This document shows, one piece after another, positions 47,170 through 60,043 of a stretch of DNA of 64,000 bases (position 1 is the first letter of the stretch; the number at the start of each line of letters is the position of its first letter). Location of the stretch: assembly GCA_026120035.1 (NCBI GenBank), contig JALRME010000003.1, forward strand, positions 1,240,001-1,304,000, read 5' to 3'. The notes below the pieces were generated by a model, which did not search any database, was not told the DNA's origin, and saw only the letters and a program-made list of their open reading frames with translations. Both the position numbers and the translations under genes were made by a program. This DNA is from Coleophoma eucalyptorum. Its lineage: Eukaryota > Ascomycota > Leotiomycetes > Helotiales > Dermateaceae.

Positions 47170-48439
47170 ATTTAGACGTTGTGGAGCTGGCCAAGGTCGA
47201 GAAGTTTGCGCAAATCGCTGTACTACCGTCCGTGCTGTTCGTACGTGTCGACCAAGCATATATACCCTTTCCTTGAAGTTGCGCCGAGGTCCAAAGCAGA
47301 GCTTGGTGTCACCTGTGTAGCTGAGGTCCGAGATTTTGATGAGCGCAGGTGAGTCTAGGTGGGGACTTTGTGAGACCTGGTGACCAGAATACCTATGCAG
47401 GTATTTGGCAGCAAACTTTCGGGAAGAGCACTAGAAGGTCGTGTGCGCAATTATCTGTTTCTGTGTACAGAGTGCAGTAGCTAAAGTATGGAAGACAAAG
47501 TGGTTGTTCGTTGGGATTATTTAGAGAAGCAGGGATGTTGAGCTTGTCCGGCTGGAGGGGCTTGCATGTGCTTTTTTTTGGGAGAGGTTGTGACCAAGGA
47601 GCTATGGAACACGGAAAAGGGAGGGGAGGTGCGGAAAGTTGGGATTGTCGCAGGGGTTTCCTGAGTACACGACAACAACAAAGCACTTTGTGGGTTCACT
47701 TCAACGTGCTTCTCTCTGCTTTAGTGGGGTATGGGAGAGAAAAGAGCTGGAGAGCTGGAGAGCTTGATCTTCACGCAGAACAAACAACTCCCATTCCGCT
47801 CACCATTCCGCAGGACTTGAAACCTTGTCTTGCTGGACCACCGGGTACTACGTATACCCTCACCAAGATTCCGTTGAATGCGTCTACCGTGCTGTACAGA
47901 TCGCAGAATCCCATCTTTTGGCAGGGTTGATAGAGGCGCTTCTCCGTGCCGGTCTCCCTACCAGACTTCGCAAAACATGGCACTTCTTCAGACTCTTGCA
48001 GAGCAGTTACAAGCGAGGTGGGAGAGACTTGGTGTACCTGAATGACATCACTTGCCGGTCGGGAGACCAGTCCAGACTAGATCCAGTCAGTAAGAGGTGG
48101 TAACGGCAAGCCTGACTTCTGCCGTTGCCCAATTATTCGCGCTGCCTTGATTACTACAGGTGCTATTCTCTGCATTAAGCATTTCCCCAGCCTTTCCATA
48201 AGCAGCTACCTTCTTCCTTCTTCCTATATACGTATCCTCCTCGTGGTGTCGCTGGATTGCTGCTATTTACCTTCTCTTCACACCGCTGTGTCTATGCTCC
48301 GAGCTTATATTCGACCTTCTTCCAGCACTCTTTCGTTTGTACAGCCGCCTGCCATCCCACCCCGCAATCTCCCGCAACTTCCCCCCACAGGCTTCAGAGG
48401 TTTCCACAGGCCGTCTTTGGCCTGTTGATCTACCACCCG
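47170..48439. promoter_or_regulatory. Divergent promoter region, GPD1 / glycogen debranching enzyme
   Basis: 1.27 kb between divergent starts (47169 minus, 48440 plus). Three AGGGG pentamers in the same orientation lie at 47556, 47622 and 47652; AGGGG is the stress-response element read by Msn2/4-type factors in yeast. The region 48170-48430 is CT-rich leader of the debranching gene. No gene of its own is visible. Confidence 0.5.
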
Positions 48440-51400
48440 ATGATGGCGCCCAAAACGATGGTATCCAGTGAGATATACCTACTGCCATTGAACGACGATG
48501 GTAGTCCCGATGTGCCCGGCGGATACATCTACTTGACCCCTAAGAGCACCGCGCCTATTACTGTTCGATTTGCCATTGAAGGCACTTCTTCAATCTGCAA
48601 TCATGGCAGCTTATGGGTGAACATCCCGGAGGCCGGTTCTGAATTTCGTAGAGATAAATTCCGGGAATTCAAGTAAGTCTTGAACTAAATTAATTGATCT
48701 TTGCTTCACATTCTAATGACATCCAGACTGGAGCCAGACTTCAACCGAACCATTGAGATCTCCATACCTATTCACGGGGCTGGCGCGTTCACATTCTACA
48801 CAACCTATTCAGCACTCCCCGACCTTGCTGAGACTCATATAAAACCTCTCGAGTCCACAAAAACTCCTCTATACTACATTGATGTTGCGCCTCGTCTCGG
48901 GCTGGATGATGAACAGATGCCGTTATCAGCTCTCTCCATATTCTCCATAATCGCTAAATTAATGGGGAAATACCCGTCCGATTGGGAGAAGCATTTGAGA
49001 GGCATCAGCGAGAGGGGTTACAACATGATTCATTTCACACCATTACAACAGCGAGGTGAATCAAACTCGCCGTACAGTCTATTTGATCAACTCACCTTTG
49101 ATCCGGAATGTTTTCCCAAAGGTGAGGCAGATGTCAAGAGATTGGTCGAGAACATGGAGAAGAACCACGGTTTACTTGGAATGACTGATGTTGTTTGGAA
49201 TCACACTGCAAATAACAGCCAGTGGATCCAGGAACATCCCGAGGTGGGTTACAATATATCAACTGCACCGTGGCTGCAGTCAGCCTTGGAACTCGACACA
49301 GAGCTCTTGGACTTTAGTGATAAATTGAGCGAGTATGGTCTGCCAACCAATTTCACCACTGAAGGGGATCTTCTCAAGGTTATGGAAGGGATCAAAACGA
49401 AAGTTATTGCCAAACTTAGACTCTGGGAATATTACGTCATCAATGTTGAGAGAGATGCAGACGCAGCAGTTGCAGCTTGGGCAAATGGTCAAATCTCGTT
49501 TCCTAATGGTGGATTTGGAGGTACTGGCTTGGGTGGACTTGAGTCTATAAAAAGTGCTACTGCAAAATCACAAGCCGAATTTCTTTTGGCAAAAGGAATG
49601 CTCAATACGGATCAAATGGGCGAACGTTATAGAAGGCGAATAGACCCTTCTGTTGGTGCAGCTCTTCTAACCACAATATTTGGACGATATGAAGATGCTT
49701 CGAATTCAGCAGACAAGGCGGCTGCAAAAAGGTGTTTGATAGGAATCTTGGATGAGCTCAACCTTCCTTATTATAAAGAGTATGATGGAGACGTGGCAGA
49801 GATCCTCGAACAAATTTTCAATCGCACAAAGTATGTCCGAATTGATGACCACGGACCAAAGCTAGGTGAAGTAAACAAAAAGAATCCTCTTATCGAATCA
49901 TACTTCACACGACTACCGCAAAACTCGGTTACTGCGGAGCACAGGAAAGAGGATCTTGCACTGGTGAACAATGGCTGGATTTGGGCTGCAAATGCGCTGG
50001 TTGACAACGCTGGTCCGAAGTCTCGCGCATATTTGCGCCGAGAAGTCATTGTGTGGGGCGATTGTGTGAAGCTACGATATGGATCTGGTCCTGAAGATAG
50101 CCCCTACCTTTGGGAATTCATGGCGAATTACACCAAATTGATGGCCAAGTATTTCATCGGGTTTCGCATCGATAATTGCCATTCAACGCCGATACATGTA
50201 GCTGAGTACCTCTTGGATGAAGCGAGAAGGGTGCAGCCTAATCTATTCGTCGTTGCCGAGCTATTCACTGGGTCAGAAGAAATGGATTATATCTTCGTCA
50301 AGCGCCTTGGCTTGAGCGCCTTGATCCGTGAGGCCATGCAAGCTTGGAGTACTCAAGAGCTCAGCCGACTTGTTCATCGACACGCTGGCCGTCCGATTGG
50401 CAGTTTCGAGGTTGACGAGGTGCATGGAGCTGACACCAAGAACACACCCAATGGTTTAACCATGTCCAAAAAGGGACGCGAAATCGTTCGCAGGATCAAG
50501 CAAACACCTATACATGCACTTTTTGCTGACTGTACCCATGACAACGAGCTTCCAGCTCAGAAACGTGATGCTAGAGACACCCTGCCAAACGCTGCGTTAG
50601 TCGCTATGTGTGCTAGTTCTATTGGCAGTGTAATGGGATACGATGAGATCTATCCTAAACTCATTGATATTGTTGGAGAGACAAGGTTGTATACCTCAGC
50701 TTCGTCCACGAAGCCGGTTCAAGTTGGTGGTGGTGAGGGCGGAATTGGTGGCATCAAGAAGCTGCTTAACCAGATTCATACACTCATGGGCAAGGATGGA
50801 TATGATGAAACTCATATTCACCACGAGGATCAATATATTACAGTTCATCGAGTTCATCCAGAGTCACGAAAAGGATACTTTCTCATTGCCCACACAGCCT
50901 TTCCAGGTTATGGCAACGGCAATGGCGGATTTAGCCCTGTTCACCTTGGCGGCACAAAAGTGCGACACCTTGGAAGCTGGATGCTCGAGGTCGACACAAG
51001 TAACGAGTCTAAGAAAGAGGTCATGGCTGACCCGAAATACTTGAAAAGCTTGCCGAGCAAAGTCATTGACCTTCCCGGTGTTAGGATGGAGGTCAAATCT
51101 GATGAAACTGTGATCACTGTTCGTGATAAATTCCCACCTGGAAGTATTGCTTTGTTCGAAACTTGGATTCCTGCCGCAGAACACCAAACCGGTCTCGACA
51201 CCTTTGTCACATCTGGAGGAAAGAATGCTTTCGCGGAAACTGATTTGATTGATTTGAACTTCATCTTGTATAAGTGCGAAGCTGAGGAACTCGACTCCAG
51301 TGACGGTAAAGACGGAGTGTACGATATACCAGGCCATGGAAAACTTGTATACGCTGGGTTGCAAGGGTTCTGGAGTGTTTTGAAAAATATCATCAAAGAC

Positions 51401-53201
51401 AACGATTTGGCACACCCACTCTGCCAGCACCTCCGAGATGGCCAATGGGCGCTTGATTACATTGTTGGTCGTATCGAGCGATCGGCAAAGAAAGAGGGAT
51501 ATGAACGATTACTAAAACCGGCCACTTGGCTCCGAGAGCGTTTCGATGCTATCCGAAAGGTACCAAGTTTCCTATTGCCCCGCTACTTCGGTCTGGTCAT
51601 CAGAACTGCTTACAAAGCTGCGTGGGAACGTGGCCTGGAGTTGATGAATGAAAACGTTCAGAAAGGACAATGGTTTCTGCAGAGCTTGGCCATGGTCAGT
51701 GTTCAACAAACTGGATTTGTCAAATCTGCATCTCTATGGCCCAAGAAGGCAGTGCCTTCTCTAGCGGCTGGGTTACCGCATTTTGCAGTAAGCTGGGCTA
51801 GATGTTGGGGCCGAGACGTCTTCATTTCTGCCAGAGGCTTGTACCTTGGAACTGGCCGCTATGAGGAGTGCAAAGAGCACATTCATGCATTTTCAAGTGT
51901 TTTGAAACATGGCATGATCCCCAATCTCCTGAGTAGTGGCGATAAACCTCGATACAATTCGCGAGATTCGATTTGGTTTATGTTACAAACCATCCAGGAC
52001 TACACCAAAATTGTCCCAGATGGAATCAGTATCTTGAAAGATAATATTCCTCGCCGATTCCTGCCCTACGACGACACGTACTTTGATAGCGACGATGAGC
52101 GAGCATACTCTAAGGAATCTTCCTTAGAAGACATCATTCAGGAAGCTATGCAACGCCATGCCACAGGTCTTTCTTTCCGCGAGGCCAATGCAGGACCAGA
52201 TATTGATATGCAAATGAAACCTGAAGGTTTTGATATCGACGTGCATGTGGACTGGTCGACTGGTATCATTTTTGGAGGTAGTCAGTATAACTGTGGAACT
52301 TGGATGGACAAGATGGGTGAGTCGAGTCGTGCAAATAGTCAGGGCGTTCCTGGTACGCCTCGTGATGGTGCAGCCATTGAAATAACTGGTATGTTGTATA
52401 GCACCCTTAATTGGCTTGCAGGGTTGCACAATACAGGTCTATATACCTATGCTGGTGTCTCAACATCATCTCCTGATCTTGAGGTCATCACTTTCGAGAA
52501 TTGGGCTGCAAAGATCAAGGAGAACTTTGAACGATGTTACTACGTCCCCAAAAACCCTTCGGAAGATAAGAACTACGACGTGAACCCTGCCGTTGTCAAT
52601 CGTCGTGGAATTTACAAGGATCTCTACAAATCGGGCAAGGAATATGAAGATTATGAGCTCCGTCCTAATTTCCCAATAGCCATGACTGTGGCACCTTCTC
52701 TCTTCAACCAAGAGCATGCCCTCGGAGCTCTTTCACTCGCTGACAAGGTCATTCGTGGTCCTACGGGAATGGCAACTCTTGATCCTTCAGATATGAATTA
52801 CCGACCATATTACAATAACTCTGAAGACTCGACTGATTTTGCAACTTCTAAGGGTCGCAATTATCATCAAGGCCCTGAGTGGCTTTGGCCGACTGGGTTC
52901 TTCTTGAGAGCTCTTCTAAAATTTGATCTCATGAGAAGGGATGGTAAAGAAGAACGAACGGAAGCATTCCAACAAATTACAAGAAGGTTGTCAGGATGCA
53001 AAGAAGCTATTAAAAGCAGTCCCTGGGCTGGTCTGGCGGAATTGACGCAAAAGAATGGTGAATATTGTGCAGATTCGGTACGTTGAAGTTTTTTGACCTG
53101 CTTGACCATATGCTAATGATTATCGTCAGTCACCAACCCAAGCCTGGTCTGCAGGCTGTTTGATTGATCTATATCATGATGCAGCTCAGTATGTTAATTG
53201 A
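48440..53201 (+). CDS. GDB1: Glycogen debranching enzyme
   Basis: Three exons: 48440-48672, 48727-53077 and 53130-53201, with introns of 54 and 52 nt; 1551 aa. The start is one of two adjacent ATGs (MMAPKTMVSSE). The last 24-codon exon (SPTQAWSAGCLIDLYHD) is essential, since it completes the conserved C-terminus. The N-terminal glucanotransferase half is GH13-like: GYNMIHFTPLQQRGESNSPY, MTDVVWNHTANNS, and the nucleophile block FRIDNCHSTP, then VVAELFTGSE and FADCTHDNELP. The C-terminal amylo-alpha-1,6-glucosidase half (GH133) includes WARCWGRDVFISARGLYLGT and VDWSTGIIFGGSQYNCGTWMD. The enzyme shifts maltosyl/maltotriosyl units and then cleaves the remaining branch glucose in the cytosol, finishing glycogen breakdown with phosphorylase. 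Length matches yeast and animal homologues. No damage is seen. Confidence 0.96.
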
Positions 53202-53486
53202 GCACTCACCAGCATTGGCTGGCACGAAGTTATTTTGCGAAATGAAGCGCCTTGGTATGCTCTAAGAGATTAGAATGTAGAGAGGCGGATGCACAGTAAA
53301 TAGCTATACAGGTTGGAAGAATGGTATAGGTAACAGGAAAAGTAAGTATCCTCATTTAATATCTGATATATAGCGTGCTACTTTATCACTCTACGCCCGT
53401 TGTGTCTGCCATCCGAACCAACCTACTTTAAGGGTAGGTATCCAACATGCCAAAGGCTCTAGTCAGTGTTTGCCGCCCATCGTATC

Positions 53487-55375
53487 TTACAGCTTAGCCT
53501 TGGAATTCTCAGCTTCAGCCTTTGCCCTCTCCTTGAGCACTCTCCTTAAAATCTTCCCGCTGGCACTCTTCGGAATCTCATCCACAAAAACCACACCTCC
53601 TCTCAGTCGCTTATGATTCGCAACCTTACCACGCAACCATTCAACAATCTTCCCCCCGTCCTCCTTACTGCCTGCAACGCCTGTTTTAGGCACAATATAT
53701 GCCCTAGGCACCTCGGTCGCTTGATTGGCATCATACACGCCAATGACAGCCACATCATCCACATCTTTATTTCCCAGCAAGATCCCCTCCAACTCCGCTG
53801 GCGGCACTTGAAAGCCCTTATACTTAATCAGTTCCTTGACGCGGTCGGTGATATAAAAGTTCCCTGCTGCGTCCTGATGCCCTACATCGCCCGTCTTAAA
53901 ATACCCGTCTGCTGTCAAAGCGTTTGCCGTGCCCTCGGGATTATTCAGATACCCCGCGAAGATGTTTGGCCCTTTAATCCAGAGCTCACCCGTCTGGCCC
54001 GCTGGCACCTCTTGCTCTTCCGCGTTCATGTACTTACCCACCTGGTTCGGGAGTAATCTCCCCACGCTCCCAATCGTCTTATTCCAGTCTGCCCACGGCT
54101 GGGTATGCGTCGTCGGACTTGTCTCGGACAGCCCGTAGCCTTGTTTGATTGGGACCTTGAGCCGTCCGTACGCCAACGACACGATATCTTGTGTCAATGG
54201 TGCAGCGCCGGAGTTCAGCATCCGGATCGATGAGAGGTCATACTTAGACACCACCGGGGATTTCCCCAGCATTAGAATCACAGGTGGGACAACATAGCCG
54301 AAAGTGATTTTAAAGTTTTGGACGTGCTGGCAAAACTTTTCCAGGTCGAATTTCGGCATCACGACTAGTTCGAGACCCGAGTAGAGAGATTGGTGCACCA
54401 GGCAGGTCAGGCCCTAGAGATTCTTTGGTCAGTATTTGAAAGAAATACATGGGGGAAGAGCGCCAAACTACTCACATAAATATGGAAAAATGGTAAGAAT
54501 GCGAGCAATCGATCTCCTTTATTGTCATTCCCACCTTTCCAGCTGAGCATACCGCCTTCGCCAACTTTGCCTTGCATTACATTTGCGACTATGTTTTTGT
54601 GTGTAAGCATGACGCCCTAGGAGACGCGTTAGTGAGTGCTCAGCAACAAACTTGCACCTTGAGATCAGGAGTATGGGGATGACTGGGCTTCCACAGCTCA
54701 GCTCTCGGAGGTAAGAACTTAGCTGACCTTTGGATGTCCCGTAGTCCCAGAAGAATAAACTAGGAACGCAAGATCTTTCTCTGGATTGATCTTCGACCTC
54801 CTATATCTCGTCGCACCAGAGATGTTCCGGACACTAGTAAAGTGCTTGAACCGCGCCTGTTCATCGCGCCCATCGCCTATCAAGATGATCCTATCTTCCG
54901 GGATCCCAACAATCTTACAAGCCTCACAGGCCTCCTTGAGATACGCGAGTTGCGTCGCCAGAGCTTTGGCACCGCAGTCCTTCAGTTGGAACGCCAGCTC
55001 GGTAACCGTGTATCCAGGGTTCGCGGGCGATACGATCCCACCGGCGAAGTGTGTTCCCCATATTATCGCTGGCAAGTCGATGCAGTTTGGGGAGTAAATG
55101 CCTAAAACATCACCTTTCTTCCATTCCCATGTCTTGAGACCCTTCCCGAATTCGGCTGCTGCGGCTTTGACTTGCGCATATGTATATGACCGCAGAGTAT
55201 CGGGATCAGTATATATGACTTTTGGAATTTCAGTGTCAGCAGTCGCAAGGCGCAGTGGAAACAAGAATCTCATACCTTTGTCATCTGGGAACTCCCTATC
55301 CTTGCGCTCGAACAAAAACGCCCAAAGATCTGTATTCGGAATGTCTAGGACTGGGTAGGTGGATGGGGTAGGCAT
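53487..55375 (-). CDS. Peroxisomal 4-coumarate:CoA ligase-like acyl-CoA synthetase
   Basis: Four exons on the minus strand: 55375-55276, 55218-54728, 54616-54476 and 54413-53487, with introns of 57, 111 and 62 nt; 552 aa. Intron 1 is a multiple of three and lacks stops, so the unspliced frame stays open; splicing gives the conserved FPDDKVIYTDPDTLRSYTYA. ANL-family motifs are YSSGTTGHPKGVMLTHKN (AMP/phosphate loop), AFLPFFHIYG, YGLSETSPTTH, GYFKTGDVGHQD, ITDRVKELIKYKGFQVPPAE and the catalytic Lys in PKSASGKILRR. The C-terminus ends AKL, a peroxisomal targeting tripeptide. The enzyme activates a carboxylic acid to its CoA thioester with ATP. The substrate (phenylpropanoid, fatty or branched acid) cannot be read from sequence, and fungal members often serve beta-oxidation or side-chain activation in secondary metabolism. 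No such cluster is visible here. Confidence 0.93.
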
Positions 55376-56091
55376 ACTGTCAGATTTAAGCCAACGAGAA
55401 CGAGGAAGACCCAGATGTCGAGTTCGGGGATCCAGTCGAAGAAGCCGGAGAGGATGTGTACGGCGGCAGAACAGAGAATGATGCCGGACACTGCTGTAAA
55501 GATGGTCGACATTGCTGCTATGACAGACAAGACTGTCTTTGCGCCTTAGTCTACTGGATTATGCGGAGTAATGTTCGTGCCCAGGGTGTCTATGGCTTGT
55601 TTACCCCACGACTCCAGCCGTGCCGAGGTCCACCTAACGGAAATGCCGAAACGTGGAATGGAATTGAATCTGGTGGCAAGGATAGACTAATCAATTGAAA
55701 AGCGAGTCGTAATCTGGTCGAGAGTTTTGAGATGGAAAGTATAAGACATGGATGAGAAGAGACGGTTGCGAAAAGCACGATTCCTGCCGACACTCTGCTT
55801 GTTTCAAAATGTTGTCCTGATCCTTCAAGGGAAAAGTAACCGGACAAGGCTGTTTGTCGCTTCGTGGACCGGGGAAAACTCGCTTAACTTCAATGTTGAA
55901 AGGGGTATGAAAGTTTCCTATGCGAGATGGCATCATGCCATGGCCTTATCTTGCTGTGGACGCAGAGGAGCTCGTGATTTCAACACTGATTAGCCTTTAC
56001 ACGAGTAATTCATGACAGGTCATAATGCTCTAATGCAATTCTACAAAGCTTATCTTTATCTATGATGTTTTTCTAGCCCTAGGTACGCTCT
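55376..56091. other. Intergenic region: 4CL-like promoter with an overlapping upstream ORF
   Basis: 716 bp between two minus-strand genes. An upstream frame on the minus strand begins with ATG at 55512 and runs through a hydrophobic stretch (IWVFLVLVGLNLTV) to a stop at 55345, overlapping the first 31 bases of the ligase coding region in another frame. It may be a regulatory upstream ORF or chance. The 55850-56091 part is the 3' region of the UNC93-like gene. Confidence 0.45.
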
Positions 56092-57682
56092 TCACTTCTC
56101 GTCCCCCTTGGCCACATCGCATGGCTCCTCCAAGGAGCTTTGCTGTGGCGCTTGGCCTTCGACGATTACATCAAGATCAACGATGCAGGTGTCCTTCATC
56201 CAGAACATGACGATTGGAATCAGAAATAGGGGTCCGATGGCTTGCACGAACCAACTAGAACCGAACATGAATTCCTTGGAGATGCTGTAATAGTCGAGAG
56301 CATACGCAATGATGTAAGCAGCGGAAGACCAGAATGTGAACATGGAGATAAAGACCGACAGAACCTTGGGATCATTGGAGAGAGCACCAAAGAACCATAG
56401 CAAGTATGTACCGGTGCAGCCATCCATATATCCATAGCAGACATAGAGGAAAGCTCGCACGCCATATCCTGGAGAGAACACATCCACTTTCTCGGCCTCC
56501 GTCAAGCCCTTGACAGTCTCGACCATGGCAAAGTATCCTCCAATCCATACGGCATTGCAGAGAATGAAGACGAAGGCAATTCCTGCATATGCACGCTTAC
56601 GGCGGTTCATTGGGAGCTTGTCGGTGATGAGTGCCATCGTCCAGCCTGAAAACACCTGGATGACACCAGACAGTAATGTATTGAGTGACCTTCCACGGAC
56701 AGTGAAGACTAGAGAGTTGAAGCGGTTGTTCTGGTAGACGTTGTAGTAATAGTATCCAAAAGAGTACGGCCAGACCAAAGTGATCCAGGGATTGGCCTTC
56801 AAGATCTGCCAGCAAGTAACAACCTGTTCTTTGAAAGTCAATTGCGAGGGAAGAGCTACCCGAGTTCCATCTTCGCGCACAACCCTATGCATAGGCCAAA
56901 GTAAGAGCGCAGTGCATGCGCCTAGCAACATCATGATCATCAAACCGATGTATGTTCCATCTGTGACCGTACTGGAGCTAGTTCCAGCATGCCAATTCTG
57001 TCCGACTGGTATACAGGACCCTACGACTGTGCCAATCTGGTAGATTGTGTAGAAAATTGCAACATAGAGTCCCTTCTTATCTTCAGTTGCGTAGGCGGTA
57101 ATACCAGTACGTTCGGCGTTCCAAAGTAAAGCAGCCGAGAAACCGTTCCAGGCTCCTCCGAAATAGACGAAAGGCTTATTCTTGGTGTGGTTATAACACC
57201 AGAGACTGGCTGCGTATGCGGCATATCCTAGACCACCGAGGAACAGCGTGATGCGAATACCAAAGTAACTAAGGATAGCGGGTGAAAGCAATGCGAAGGC
57301 TGCAAACACAGCGTAAAGTGTAATGCTGGCCATGTCGGCAAGATAGGCTGTCTGTTGTCCTGCTCCTCCGAGAGCAGATAGAACGTGATACATGCCGACT
57401 GTTAAGAAGATCACCATTCCCAACATCGCTGTTTGAATACGCGGATGCGTGTAGGCAAAAAATGTGAGGCCACAGACATGGTAGCTTCTTGGAAGCTGGA
57501 GATATGATCAGTCACCAGTACCATTTACTAAGGGAGGGAATTGTTCTTGTCTCGCTTACCTCAACAGAGCCTGGAATTTGGGTTGCTGCCTCATCTGCTG
57601 AAGTATCTAACTCTTTTCCAGCTTCAAGAGCAGTAGAAGTGAGCACCACATCTTTCGGAGTCTTCAGGAACGAAAGACCCAT
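56092..57682 (-). CDS. UNC93-like major facilitator superfamily membrane protein
   Basis: Two exons on the minus strand, 57682-57560 and 57495-56092, with a 64-nt GT-AG intron; 508 aa. The short first exon codes a cytosolic tail (MGLSFLKTPKDVVL), and the second begins LPRSYHVCGLTFFAYTHPR. About 11-12 membrane segments can be drawn, including TAMLGMVIFLTVGMYHVLSA and YIGLMIMMLLGACTALLLW. The block AGQQTAYLADMASITLYAVF is typical of fungal DUF895/UNC93 proteins, as is YFGGAWNGFSAALLWNAERTG. The C-terminus (SLEEPCDVAKGDEK) is cytosolic. Yeast and fission-yeast relatives are uncharacterised transporters; animal UNC93 proteins regulate channels or receptor trafficking. No substrate can be proposed. 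Confidence 0.9.
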
Positions 57683-60043
57683 TCTGACAACTGGTTCTCA
57701 AGACCTTTTGTGAAAAATTCCGAAGGGCTTGTAATTCCTGTTGATTGTTGAAGGGTGCGTTGATGTAAGAAGGGATTTGCAAGCTTGAATGAACAAGTTG
57801 CAGAGGTTCGCCGTCCTTCATCATATAGTCACGTCCAATGCTTACCATCTAACTAACCAAGTGGACCTGCCGGGTATAGATCCGCAGATAAGCACCCATA
57901 TGCACAGACACAGCACTGGATCGTGGTATAGAGCTGTGTATTGCATACGCGGTTTACCTTACAATCCACGTCTATCTCATAGCAAACTTCAACAGTGGAT
58001 GGTTGCTCAGCAGTGGATTGTAGTGAGCAAGCAAGCTAAGCGAGCTGCCCAGAAAACTCGGCGCCGAACTTTGGCGTGGCGGAAGGCTTATCATTGCCAT
58101 GCTCGTAATATATGAAGCAGGAACGAACGCTTGTCGCAGACCCTCTTCAATGATTAGACAGTTTGTTATCTTGCCGTCAAGACTTATCGCATTGCTGATA
58201 CGAAGAATACCCGAACTGGTCCTACGTTGTGATCGCGGAGTAGCGCAATAATTGGATTCACTAGTAGCGGAGAGTAGCGAATAAGCGATAAGGACTGTCT
58301 ATAGGCGACGCAGCGAATAGGCGAATAGGCGTCTTATCTGTACCTGGTACGAATCGTGGGGGTTTCTTCCAACAGGCCTCAGAATTTTTGACGTTATAAA
58401 GCCCTCCTGCTGTATATCAGGTTAAGATTATGTTGCAGCATAAAGCAATGTAGAGGAGGCCCTCGTTTTTGTCATACGTCGAAGAGTATGGTCTAGGCCA
58501 CATGGAAGAGTGCGTGGTGTTGCTAGTTGTAGAGTTGTGTCGAAGGGCGGAAAGGGCCCCCCGTCTGCCAAATGCGTAGACTTTCAAATTAGCTCAGAAT
58601 TAAAATCCGAATCGTTACCAATCTTGCAAACATAGAAACCTTCAGCAAGCGGGAAGCGGACATTCCGTCCTTGGTTATATCTATACCTGGAGCTGGCACA
58701 TGGACGTAGGGGTCGGTTCATTTCCTTGGTATGTGATAGACCCAAAGCAATGGTTGCAATCCTTGTGGACCAAAGACATTCAAAGGTGATTCGTGTAAGC
58801 TCACCCATGTACCCATTCCCTGGGAGAGACCTAACTTTCATCTGTTCTCTAGGCAAGGGTATTTGAGTAGTGACGAGCAGCATCTGGATCCCAGAACGCT
58901 GTCTGCGATGGGCCGCAGAGAGATGGATCTGCCATATGCAATTCCATCTTTGCAGGTGTAACCGAAACTTACAATGCTAGATTATACCGTGATACTGGAA
59001 ATAAAGTTAAACGTCTCTATAAGTTGTGCTTATCAAACAAAATTTCCATGACACCACTTGCAAAGCTGTGAATGATATCGGCGCCGGGGCTACAGTGCTC
59101 TATGCCAATAAACATGATAATTCAACAAACCACGTTAAGGCCGTCGGCTTTTGCATTCGCAACAGCTATAAATCTTTCGTATGACGAAAGAATGCTAGGT
59201 CCAAGATCGGCGTTCTGTTACTGTTCTAAAGGGCCTGGCTTGCTAGTAATTGAGCAGGTCCGGATTTGCAGCACTTGCTGATGCTATCCACAGCCCATGC
59301 AGTAGCTCCTCATATTTTCCTATCTCCCTCTCGGCGCCGAAGGAGATGTACACGAGATATACAAGCAGCCGCTAAGGTGGAATTTGCATGTGCTTAATCT
59401 CCTCGGCAAAAGGCCCCAACCTTGGAAAGTGGAGGCTATATTCTTAAGAGGCGTAACTACATATACAAGGTTTAAATAAGATCTTACTCAAATAAAGACC
59501 TGTGCCGCCAAAGAGTTTTGAACTGAGGTGCATGTCACATTTGATCAATAACTCACAAGCGATGAGTGTGATCCAAACCACTGTTAGGCCAATTCTCCTG
59601 ATCAAGACTAGCAATGCACTATAGCGACGGCCGAAATCCACTATAACAGATAAAGAGCTACATTATAATCAATTACAGCATTCCCCAGCTTCCTTTTGGC
59701 TCTCCAGTTGTAGTCTCAGGCAAGGTAAACAAGGGTTAGGACAGGTTTTTTAAGGCGTAAAACCATTACCCCTAAACCAGAAAACTCGGAAGATGAAGAA
59801 ACAGGAATCAAACATTCACTTTGAATTGTCAAAAGAACATTTTCTTGACTCCCTAGGCTGTCTCAAACAAATAAGTCGATGGCCAACATCGAGATGCTAA
59901 GTGATGTTAATGTTGGTGATATACCGTGAGTTTAGTGCAGCCTCGTGGTCACGTGTAATATCTTTTCTTGCGCAGCCTTGTCCCTTGTCAAGTGCATCAC
60001 CATACAACCTCGTATCCAAACGATCTGCTTTGCTTTGTCGACA
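57683..60043. other. 2.4 kb divergent intergenic region with GCGAATA repeats
   Basis: Region between the UNC93-like start (minus) and the ATP11 start (plus). Around 58263-58335 the short motif GCGAATA(A/G) and variants recur several times. A 99-codon minus-strand open frame at 58584-58883 has no recognisable domain and might be a decayed gene piece. No transposon ends or polymerase/transposase frames are recognised. The last 100 bases before 60044 are the ATP11 leader. Confidence 0.4.

Noticed and set aside
58584..58883. 99-codon minus-strand frame in the UNC93-ATP11 gap as a gene
   Set aside because: No domain, no plausible partner exons; kept only as a possible decayed fragment.
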